Shown piece after piece: positions 29,701-41,700 of a stretch of DNA of 64,000 nt (its first letter is position 1; each line of letters begins with the position of its first letter). The translations under genes were made by a program, and so were the position numbers. The notes under the pieces were generated by a model. It made no database searches and was not told the DNA's origin. It saw nothing but the letters and a program-made list of their open reading frames with translations. The DNA is taken from the NCBI GenBank assembly GCA_958450365.1, contig CAUEEP010000733.1, forward strand, positions 124,001 to 188,000. The letters are read 5' to 3'. The stretch is from Mesorhabditis belari (taxonomy: Eukaryota > Nematoda > Chromadorea > Rhabditida > Rhabditidae).

Positions 29701-32700
29701 TTTGAGCTTTTTTTAAACTCCAGCTATTCGCTACAGTTCTATCGTTTAATTTAAGGTACAAATATCTAGTAAGTAATGATTTAAAGTAACATTTACGACG
29801 AATCAATCCTTCATTCACCCAGTAAACACTTGATGAGGAGGAAATTGGATTCATATGCAACGATTCATCGGCTTACAAGAGGGTTGTAGCTGTCTCATCA
29901 CCGCCCCATTTTCTAATCCCTAATTGCTTTTTGCTGAAGCGAGATGAGGCTTTTGGACATGAGCAAAAAGAGAGATGTCATTAGCACATTCTGATGGAAA
30001 ATTGTGAAGAAAGATGAAAGAAAAGAGAAATCGAGACACACCTCATCAGCATTTCTAATGTGTATTTCTTGGACAGGTTATTTCAAGATTCGAAGCAATA
30101 GGAATTGAGTAGATTCACTTGATTGAAGCTAATCAATATAGAAAAAAACTCTAATAATAATCAAGTTACCACTATCGAAACGAAATTTGTCCAATATCAG
30201 CTTCCTGGCAGTCTAAGAAGTAGCAGTTTTTCAAAGACAAAGTTTCCAAAATGGTTGCTATTGTGATTGTAGATTAGATAAAGCTTTAGAAAGCTGAAGT
30301 TAATTGCTATTCTTTTTTCAAACCCAAATTGCTTCAGTTTTTCCAAGACTTCTATCATATTCTGCTAAACTAGCTAAGCTGTTTTCATCATAGCTGATGT
30401 CAGAACACTTGTCAACCCAGCCTCTTTATAATCTTGATGCTATTTTCGTCAAAAGCAGCATTACTAGTAATTTCTTGAAACCCTGGAGAGCTGTGGGAAA
30501 GAGGGGAAAGGGGTGAAGGTTGTCGTTGTCGTTTTGCGATGCATGGACGTTTCGAATTCCCAAGAGAGGGCTCAAAGTTGGGAGGAAAACGAGGAGGGAA
30601 AGGGGGAGAACTCGCTAACTGCCTTCTTTTCTCATCTGATACATCCAATGCCACTTATGGAAAAGGAGAAGAAGAGCTGAGAACATCTAACAAGTGAAGA
30701 ATATAACAAGCAACCAAGAAAGGAGAAGGAAAAGATATAGTACTAAGAATTGGTTATGAGGAGTCACATTTGGAGTTGAGTTTTGAGAGCTTCAGTGATT
30801 GTATTTACTTCAGTGATTGTTTTTAAAGCTTCAGTCATTGTATTTACAGCTACAGCAGAGCAAAAGTGAAAGCAAAGGCTTAGAAAATTTTATAAAAACA
30901 CTGGAGTCAACTGTTTTTTTTATTAGAGTTTTACTAGAGCCTAATGACAGAACTTTTGATCTAGAAAATATTGAATTTTAAATTGAATTAAACCAACTTT
31001 CGATCGCAGAAAGCCCCGGGAAGCTTGTTGACACAAACAGAATTTGAGCATTTTCCTGCTAAACACAGTCGAGCCGGATCGTTGTCATCGCAAGGAAGTC
31101 CTAAATTTGAATTCAACAAATTCTAAGCAATTCAAGCAAATTCAAGGCTTAGAATAGAATAAATAGCAGTTAATTTGAATTAAACTTTTAAGAAATTAAG
31201 TATTGGTGAAAATGTTACAGTTATGAATCGAATGAAAATTCGAGTTAAGAGATTATAGTTAGCAGCTACGACTAGGATTGAGATTCTTTTGTGATATCTT
31301 TCTTTAAATCAATAATATCTCTTTCTTTGATGAGTTCGGTATTAACTATGGCTATTAGTTAACTATAGCTCAAAAAAGAACCTTCCAATTCAGCTCCATT
31401 CGTTCTACACCTTGCACACGCTTCTCTTTCCCATCGCTCTCCGTTTGCCCTAGAAATTTGGGTTTTCAAGCTTTTCAAGCTCTCTCTAAAACCTTATCCA
31501 ATCTTTGAACGATACATATTTTAGTGATTTTCCTTGAGTAGGGGTTTTTTTTCCCATGAAATGCAATGGTTAGGAGAGCTTTCCTCCATTTCCCTTAAAT
31601 GGGCCTCGTCTTGGCACACATAAATCAGCTGTTGGCTCGAGGAGAACCCCTTCTTTATTGGGGAAGACCTTTTAGACTCTCAGCTAGCTCCCAAAAACCT
31701 CTCTTTTGAGAAAAAGAGAGATTTATCTTGGTGTCACGGAGTCTGGGAAAGCTATATACTTTGGCTTAATCTTGTAGTATTGAAAAGGGTTTAGAAAATT
31801 AGAAGAGTAATAGTGAGTAAGTAAAGTGACTAGTGGAGAGCTCATTCAGTGACTAGTGGAGAGCTCATATTCATCTTGCTTCAGCTCCAAGCAAGCTAAA
31901 GTGAACCAAGATTTAGCTGATGCAAAGCTACCATTCCAACGTTGTATCAAACTGAATCCTTCTACTTTTAACCATTACTCACTAAAATTTGAAGTAAATT
32001 TCAATTATTGTCAAGAGTTTTCTTAACTCTGTCTGTAAACCCATTTGATTCACCTCAAAATATTGTGCTCATGAGCGGGCAAGCATTGTGAGTGCTCATT
32101 CCCACAGCAAAGATAACAATAATTATCCTCTTCAGTATCACATTGACATTCGAGCATTCCTTTCATCGTACACACGGACGTACATCTGAAATTTTCTTTT
32201 AGAATAGATTTTCTAGATTTTTCAGTTCTTTTTTGCTTTTGGTTTACGTTTAAACATATGGTCAGAGCTTTTGTGATGTCTAGCAAAAGAATCTTTTAAG
32301 AAAAGAGAAAGCTGATCTTAGAAAACGAGCGAGAAAATAATGAAGATGTTAGAAGGATACTTGAATAAGCCTGGTTAAATTCTAGTTGGCTTGAACAGCT
32401 GTTTAGTACAGATACCAATGATACAAGCTTATTTTCTTGACAATTGGTTCTTTAAAGTCAGCAATATTTGATCTGTAAGTTCAGGCTAGATCAAAAGCTA
32501 GATCAAGTCGAGTCCTGGCTTCTGGAAATCTAGAGACTTTTTGAAAACCAGCTCTTAACTCACTGGTTTGGAAAATTGCTTTCAAAGCAATCTTGCTCAA
32601 ATTTATTAGAAATTATGAAAGAATTTTGTTTTGTAATTATTTTCTAGTTCGTTGTAGTGACTAAAATTCGGAAACCCTTATTTTTGTTACTTTTCAAAAA

Positions 32701-35700
32701 GGGTAGCTGAATGGGGCTTTGTGGGGTGGACAGGGGTACCCTTGAAAAGCCTCAAGGGTACCCCTATTTGAAAGAGAGGCTCAAAGAGAGGCTCTCCTCT
32801 TCATTGAAGGGTCACCTCTCAATCCCTTTTGCCTACAATGGTTCCAGAATTTGTCTGTGGGTATTCAATGGGGGGCTGCATGGGCTTTTTGGAATTGGGA
32901 AACGGGTGCTTTGTGTGTGAAAATGTTGCCACTTCAATGCTTTTTTCATGGGTTTTCGCCCGTTTTTTCACAATTGGAAATAGGGGAAAAGGGAAAATTG
33001 AGAAGCCATCATTGTATTCGAGAACAATTATTGAGAATGAAATTTTGGATTTTGAATAGGTTAGACAGAACAACCTTTCAAAAGTCATTAGAAAGAAAAA
33101 CCAAAGTGCAAGAGCATCTTTGATAGGCTTTTGGTAACAAAGGTAGGATGAGCGCTCACGTCTACCCGTGGCTCAGTCGGGAGCTAGCTCGTCTACAACC
33201 CATACAGCTCGACTCCACATAGCACCGAAGAACTTTCACGTTTTAAATTTTTGATTTCAATTACATAACTATATTGTACACAATTACATAACTATAAGCT
33301 TTTATAGTTTTATTTTAATTGCTAGACTCCATCTAAAGCCGAAGCGTTCAATGATTGGGCATTGTTAACGACTCAGGCATGATTTAGAAGTGATTCAAGC
33401 TCGAATAGTGCAAGCAATGTCAAGAGAGTAGTTGGATTTCTTGATTTGAGATGTAGGAAGAACGAAAATTGAAGCATCAATCTACCTCTGACTGTCACAA
33501 ATTTCGAGCATCAAACTTTCTCTTAAACTTTCCAAATTCCTTGTTACAGTTTTAAACACTTTCCTTTCCCTTTGCTTGTCTTTCTTTCATTTATCTCGAA
33601 ATTCTCTGTCACAATCATTCTTCTATACAAAGTGATTCACAAAAGAGTTTCATTTTCCCCTTCAAAAAGAAGAAAATCTCAAATAATTCTTTTCTTTTTT
33701 GCATTTCTTGTTTCTCCGTGAAAACGAATGATTCAATGGCCCTTTTTTGGATGAAAAGAAGAAAGAGAAAGCCTTTCATTTTCACACATTTGTCGATATT
33801 TTTCCTTGCGCTCCAAAATTTTCTTTATTTAAAGGGCTTTTATGGGTTTTTTTTTTGAATTTCAAGGTATTCAGCTGGTGATTGGGGATATTGTGAAGAC
33901 AAAAAATACTAGTCATTGTACAGAAAACAACGAAGGTGTATCAATTTGGCAACCATTGTTTATTAACCAAAAATCCTTTGCTATCGAAAATGAGTAAAGA
34001 TGAGCTTAATGCAGAAATAAAGATGTTAAAATACTCCATTTTACCATTAATATCAGTAATTACTCTTCCTTTTTTCTCAACTATAATAATGTTATTCAGT
34101 TATTTTAAAGTAGATTTCTTAAAAAAAGACTAGTTTTTAATCCTTTTCAGCTTGTTAAACGGATGTTCGGCAAGAAAAAAAGTCGATCAAATTAAGCCTA
34201 CAAAATTCACTCAGAAATTTATAGCCCCTCGTTCGGTTTTCACTTTAAAAGAGAACGGGCTTTCAATAAAGTGATTTGATTTAGATTGAAAAGTCGAAAA
34301 GTTTTAGTTGTGTATAAATTTGACTGACTAGTTTTTAATCCTTTTCAGCTTGTAAACGGATATTCGGCAAGCAAAAAAACGTGAATCAAATTAAGCCTCC
34401 AAAAAACAAGCCAAATTTCCTGACTCGATTTTGTTCAATTTGTAATTTTTCATATTACTTTTCTTTGACACAAGTTTGGGGAGAATCTATCCGGATAAAT
34501 TTCCATTTTTAGACGTTGGCGCATGTCGCAAAGCGACTACAGGCTGTGGTGTCAAAGACAATAGAGACTTAGCCTTTCGTAAGAATGTCGTAAGAATCGT
34601 TTTGGCAATGTCGCAAAGCGACTACAGGCTGTGGTCAGCCGGGAACGTTAGTTCGGGTGGGAAGCCATATTTTACATTCATTTGGGCAACGGAGTTGGGG
34701 CAAGTGAAAAAAAAATTCAAGTGTAACTTGATCCTCGTGGCCAAATATGAATCTAGATCTAGACTTTTTCGCGAAATTTTTCTAGAAATGCAAGTTCTCA
34801 CGGAGATTCGCTTACATTTGAGAGAAATTTCGTAATTCTATTGATTCCTTTTATTGTATAGGTTTTTCACAATTAGGCACAATGTGGTTTTATCTTTAAA
34901 TCTTTGAAAAAAAAACCAATTTGTACTTGTAGACTTGTCACTGATTGATCAGCTATTAAAAAGGCTACTCTGAATTGGGGGAAATATGCAAAAATTACTC
35001 AGGAAAAAGTTCTTTAAGTTAAAAACATAAACATTAAAATTCGATAGCTTTTAGTTTTTGAATATTTTTCAAATTTGACAAGTTTAACAAGCTCGATAAC
35101 CGTAAAGATCCCGGTTTGTTCATATGAAATTTGTTCATTGTTCATATGAAACTTTTGAAGCTAATCACAAAGCTAAAACCTTTTCACATTTCAAAAACCT
35201 ACTTTATCGATATAAACTCGGAAACTTCAAATTTTTTCGAGTAAAACTCAGCTTAATCGACTTCATTTTGTTAGCTTTGTGCTGTTTGATTTTTAAAACG
35301 AAAAATTGGGTCGTTGGTTTCGTTAAACATTGGTGAGAATCAATAGATCCCAGGGGGATTTGCGGAGATCTTCACTCCAAATTTTCTTCACTAAATAACG
35401 CTTTTCTTGTCTCAAGAAGATTCTCTCCAAGAAAGAAAGATTATCAATATAAAATATTCATATTTTAAAGCCTTAAAAGCTTCACTTTAATCAAAAGAAT
35501 ATAATATATTTTGAGTTAAATTCAAAAATTCTGATAGCTAAAGCTTTTATCAGAAGCTTCTATCAGAAGGTTTTCAAAAAAAGAAATTCCAAATTTTCTT
35601 GCGAAACGCTAAGTCTCTATTGTCTTTATGTTGACAATAGTTGTTTTCTTTTTAAGTATATTGACAATGGTTGTTTTCTTCTTTCCATTTTCGAATGAAT

Positions 35701-38700
35701 AGAAGAACGAGCCAATCCTTTGAACAAATAAACAAGAACTTTTCAAATTGTCAAAAAGACTTATGAAAACTTGGTTAGCTCATAAAGGATTTCAAAGGAT
35801 TCACTCAGAAATTTATAGCCCGTCGTTCGGTTTTTACCTTAAAAGAGAACGGGTTTTCAATAAAGTGATTTGATTTTTCTTTTGCTTTGTTGATGACCTT
35901 AGATAAAGATATTAAGCTGGGGGTTTTCGGGGTCGGAGAATCGATTTGAGCTATTCATTTTACACTCTTATAACAATAATATTCAAATTTTAGAGCCACC
36001 AAAGATCACTGATAAGCAGCAGCATTTAGATTCAAAAGTGGAAAAGTTGTAGTTGTAGAAAAAATTCTTTTAATATTTAATTAGATGCTTTTTTTAAACA
36101 CTTGCATTGATTAATAGCAAGATTACGATTGGATAGATTATCAATAGATTCATCTACAATTTTCCAAGCAATTCGGAATTTAAAAACCCAATTTTGAAAC
36201 TAAATGCAAATCAGTTTTGAGTTCGTTGACTAATGAAAAGTTTTAACGGTTTTGTAGGAAGTAAATAGATAAAGTTTATAATTAGATAGATGTAATTCGA
36301 TGCAATTAGATATAAAGTAAGTTTTTGAAATGTGAAAAGGTTTTAGATTAGCTTAAAAAGTTAAAAGTTTCATATGAACAAACCGGGATCTTTATGGTTA
36401 TCGAGAGTTTTTGACCAACTTGTAACCCGATTCTAGATAAGTTTTTGTTAATAACTTTTGATGAAACAAATAGTTTCTGAAAGTTAACGTTTTAAGCTAT
36501 TTAAATCTTATTAAAACTTCTTGATTTGACAAGTTTAAGACACTTTAAAATGAGCTGCAAGTTAGCAAAAAAAAACCAAATCCCCAAAGATCCGTAAACT
36601 GGTTTCAGGTAAATGATTTCATTTCTGCAAATGAGCGCTTTGATCTGATTCGAATTGAAGCTCTTTAGCTTTTGTGAGCATCGCTTTACTGCACATATCA
36701 ATCATTTTGGCCCTTTTCATTTCATTGAAAAGAGAAAGAGAAAAGAGGACCAATTCTCGTGAGCTTCCCCTTTCCATCCCTAATCAAATTGAGGTCCCTT
36801 TTTGCTTTTCCTTTGAAATAAATGAAAGTCATTTGCGGAAAAAGTCTCTCCAATCAAAAATGCCTGTCGTTGTGAAGATTTCATCAATCAAAACGATCAA
36901 AATCAAAAATTTTGAGGGAAAATTGATAGAAGACAGTAAACGTTAAACCAGTTTTTTCTTCTTTAATTTGTTTACAAGCTGAGTTTTTCGCTAAGAGCTA
37001 AGTGGGACTCAAGAAAGGAAAAGAAATTTGGCAAAAAAGAATCGTTAGCCATGAGCTTGGTTGGTGGGTTTTCCTTTTCCTTTCCCAAAAGGGATTTCCT
37101 TTTCATTGCACCGACACGCGAAACCACTTTTTCGGTGTTTCTTTTTGGTTTTCTTTGTTTAAATTGTTTGGGTAAAGAGTTTCTAATTTAAAATTTTTGA
37201 AATTTAGCCTAAGAAATCAGCACAGAACATTAAAATGAAATAGATTTATCTAGAAATAGCTCGAAAACTTTGTTGTATCATCGGATTTTTATCATAATAT
37301 AACTTCTATATTCTTTAAAATTTCTCAATCATTAGTAAAATCTTTAGTGCGTAATGTTGTAAAGATTTCAGGGAAATTTGGCTTCAAAAATGGGGTCTAA
37401 TGAATAGAAATGGATCTAATTTAAAGCAAGATTTCTAAGAAATCTTTAAAAAACAAAGGAAACAAAACAAGATGAAAGCTTCCTCAACTCACGTATTATT
37501 CTTGCAAATAGTGGCCGAGCTCTCCGAGCAAACCTCGCCTTCAGTACAAGCAAAAGTCCTGATAGGTGCAGAAATTAGCAGAAGCCATAGGAAAGAATAG
37601 TTGGCGTTTATCCATAATATTCTCTCGAGTCGTGGCTTCATCTTCGCGGCATCCGGACACTCAAATGGGGTGTATGTGTGATCTATAAACGAGGGGGAAA
37701 AGGCAGACGGAGAGGAGAAGGGACTAACAGATGAAAGTCCCGCCCATCTCCCATCAGTCAGCTGGAATCGAAAAAAGAAAAAGAGGGCTCACCCCATGTT
37801 TTTAGGCAGAAAAGGTGAAAATTTGTGCTGAAGAATTGCTGTTGCTGAGACAACTAATGCCTTCATTTTCTACTGGTGAACATAAAATGAGCCTTAGAAG
37901 AGTTTGCATCAGATTAGAGATCGAAATTTCAAGATAAAGCTGAGAATTCGTAGCTAAGATTCAAGATTTTAGTCTAAATATGATTTCAAAAGTTCAGAAT
38001 GGGATTTGACAATGAATAGTATAGTGTTTGAACAAGAAAATAAAGACAAAAGCCTAAACGTTTCTAAAGTTTGTGAATTCAAAACGTAATTAGGAAGAGA
38101 ATGAGATCAATTCCAACTTGTTGCTTAGGTTCTTATGTCAAGCTTGAGTCTGATCAAGGGTATTTGACGGAATCAATTCAATCAAATCAACTAAACAAAA
38201 CAACTAAACAAATCAATTAAAATAAGTGATTTGAAGTCAAGTAAAAACCAATGATGAAACCCTTTTTTTTATGTATAATTTCAATCGTTTAAGCTCTAAA
38301 TAAAAAAACAATGATGCATAATTTCAATGATCTTTTACAGTATGTTGTTTACTACTTCAACATTCCCGCTAAAAAACATTCATTGAATGAATGGATCTTT
38401 CATAAAACCCTTTCAAGGTCATTCTTTCTTTTCTGTACCATTTTGTTTTTGTTTTTCATCACCAGCTGGCGATTTTCATATTCTGAAATTTTCGAGCCAA
38501 GAGAGCGAAAAGGGATTTTGAATTTTTATTTAAAATTGCATTGAAAATTATCTTGCATTTGGCTAAGATACCATGAGTATTGGATAAACAAAAGCTATCC
38601 AAATCGAAACTATGCCCTATAAACTTACTCGAGCTTGCCAGTTAACTCAAACTTCTCAACAACGTAGCCACTTCATTCACTCGACTAGTTCCAATGTCAC

Positions 38701-41700
38701 TTCACTAACTGGATAATCTTTTTTTACAACTTTCGATTCATTCTTGTCCACCTACTCATTTTGTATGTTCACATAAATCCATTTTCTCGCATATGGCCCT
38801 TTAAACCATTGAAATGTGTCTATGGGGGTGAACAACACATGTGCCTCATTCACATTCACATTCAAAACAAACTTATGTAGTGAATGAGTTAATGAAACTA
38901 GTTTAAACACTCTTATTAATACGATAATTCAAATAAAAATGGATATGGATTGTAGAAAAGGATATGGAGAGCTGAAAAGCTGAAAAAATAAGCTGAAAAA
39001 TTATTTCGGAAATTTCAGGATGGTGAACGAATGAATTTCACAAATCTGGATGAGCGTTTCTCGTTGATGAATGATAGACAACAGCTTCATATTGAAGAAG
39101 CGACACCACAAGATGCTGGAAGGTATATTTTGACAAACTTTGACTCATTGCATAGAACTAGATCAAGTAAATCTAGTAGCTTTTATGAGTCTAAATCAAT
39201 AAGTTCAAGAGTTAAAAGTGCCCGATCTAACTGCCTATCTTTATACGCTATTTTTATAGAAAACAAGAACTCCTATAGAGATCTCCTTTGAGCAAAATTT
39301 ACAGGACAATTTCCGAATTGTAAATTCTAATCACACTTTCATGGTGACCAAGATCTAGATCTAGAAAATGCAATCTTGTAAGCCTTAAACCATAAAATAA
39401 GATTCTTTCGCTGAAGTTGGAGTATGCAAAAACAATATTGTCATATGAAGAAAGGTTAACGAGCTGATTGAAGTTATCTAGCCACTTGACCACAATTTAC
39501 ATAGAGACGAAGATCTCCTCCATCACCCCATTCTCAGCGAATCCATCCCCTTCTGTCCCATCTCATTTCTTCTATTCCTCTTTTTCCTTTCTATCTAAAT
39601 CCATCCACCATCCGCCCAATTCTAAACCCAATTGTGAACCGGAGACGAAAAATTTGGCATCGAAATTGGGAGATTCTGCTTTCCCTTTTTTCCTTGAGAT
39701 CCCAAAAATAATTCCCTGGGAACCATGATAGAAAAGAAAATCGCATTTGATTTAGAGGCAATCTTTCTCGATATTCTGCGCTTTTCTTTCAAGATTTAGT
39801 TAGATGGAAGGATTAGGATTTGAATTTCGTTTCATTGAAAAGAAAAAAAGTGAAGACTTTGAAAAGTTTTCAGAAGTAAACTCATTTTTTTAGGTATTCT
39901 TGTGTTGCCGAGAATCGTCAAGGAAGAGCCGAGAAGGATTTGACTGTCGAAATTTTGAGTAAGCAAACTATTTCTTAGAAAAAAAAACATATCAACTAGC
40001 TCGTAAAGAGGCATTTTGAACTTTTTACGATTGATAAACAGAAATGAAAGGGTTTATGGAGTGAATTTGGTTTGGTTTGGTTGACTAAGGCTTTGTTTGT
40101 TCTTTCTAGAAAGGAAGAAGACAATCAAAAAGAAGACAAAGAAGAAGACAATCAAAAATAAGTCTAGTCTAAACTAGGCGATAAGAAAAAGGGCTTATAA
40201 GGAAAAAAATAACTAATGAGTGAAGCAGAAGATGTGGGTTTCCATTTTCAAAGTACAGATCAAAAACAGTTTTTATTATAGATTCAGCTATTAGTTACGA
40301 AAAGCGTAGTTAGGAAACAATGGCAGAATAGCCTTAACAGTCTACTTTAAGCTGACTAATGACCAGGGTTATTCCAAAAACATTTATCCGGGCCAGACTG
40401 CAGCTCTACAAGAAGTTCTTTGGCCTCCACAAGCCTGAAGATGGACCTTGCTATTGACTGAACTTTAGCTTCACTTAGTCTACAGTCTGTCGACCCCAAA
40501 TCTTGGCTTGGATCTGGCTTCAGGCTGAACTTTAATCTGGCTATAAAACCAAAGCCTAATTAGAACAACTCTGCCATCTTTATACATTTATTGCAAGTAA
40601 AGTTATCATTTTTTTTTTTTGCAAAAATCACTTTAGATTTCATTTCACAACAGAAAAAATCCTAAAATCTTTTGAAAATTCTGTGTGAAAGTTGCCATAG
40701 AATAACTCAAACAATGCCACAATGACTTCAGCTTCAGCTTCAGCATTTCTTTGTGTCCACCTTTCCTTTGAATGAAGTCAGGGACTAGTTTTGGTGAAAA
40801 TGAGGGTTTTTTTTTGTCCACCACTTCTTTGACAAAAGCGTTTTTTTAGCTTCGAGAGGTAAAAGAACGAATTCATTGTCGACGCGAGAAAACCTAATTG
40901 AGGAAAGGAAGGGTTTTGAGAGAAAGAGAGAAAGAGAGAAAGAGAGAAAGAGAGAAAGAGAGAAAGAGAGAAAGAGAGGAAAAGTTTCAGCCCACCTACT
41001 CAAAAAAGGAGCTGATTTTTCAGCTAATACTATTAAAGATTGATGCGATTATGTTAAAAAATGGATTAAAGACACAAGAGTTTGTGTGCATCTAAAACAG
41101 GGCTCTGGAAGTCCTTGTATAATAGAACGGGCCATTTCAACCGGTATTGGTTGAAAAGAGAAACACTTTATACCCAAGCAGTTTGCCAGATAGTGAGCGA
41201 TTACGTGGCACTACAAAGAACACTTTGATACCCTTTTGCATAGTGATTTTTCTTTTGCTTTGATGATCTTAGATAAAGACATTAAGCTCGGGGTTTTTGG
41301 GGTCGGAGAATCGATTTGAGCTATTCATTTTACACTCCTATAACAATAAGAGTCAAATTTTAGAGCCACCAAAGATGACTGATAAACAGCATCAACGAGA
41401 GGTGCTTGAGGGACAATCATTGACTTTGCAATGTCCTATTGAGGTAGGTTTCGAACAATTGCACTAAAATTTCTAAAGAACGAATGCCTTTACAATTTAG
41501 TTATTTCCATACGTCAAGTAGTAAGTTCTAGTAATTTCAAACAAAAAACCTTGTTCTCAATTAGGATCAAACCGCTGAGATCACGTGGACGAAACATGGA
41601 GTGCCGATCACTACATCACAAAGGCTTCAGGTTTTAATGAATAAAGATTTCTAGTTAATTTATCAATTTTCTTACATTTTAGATGTCGATTGGAAGAGAT

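Noticed and set aside
30412..30654. Minus-strand ORF, 80 codons, Ser/Pro-rich with real ATG
   Set aside because: No signal peptide, domain or splice partner. Not linked in phase to the neighbouring cysteine-rich exons.
32711..33123. Overlapping ORFs on both strands near 32.7-33.1 kb
   Set aside because: Open in three frames at once because of a locally GC-richer segment. No domain or signal peptide that could be supported.
34476..34835. Plus-strand ORF of 119 codons in the repeat cluster
   Set aside because: Begins at a TTG and spans internal repeats (ATGTCGCAAAGCGACTACAG twice), so the coding look comes from repeats.
36006..36050. Possible extra Ig exon start in the giant intron
   Set aside because: The acceptor is plausible, but the frame ends quickly and no Ig cysteine follows. 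Kept as a fossil copy, not as a him-4 exon.
40785..41095. Arg/Glu/Lys-rich and Ser/Leu/Phe-rich ORFs around 40900
   Set aside because: Produced by the (GAGAAAGA)n microsatellite.
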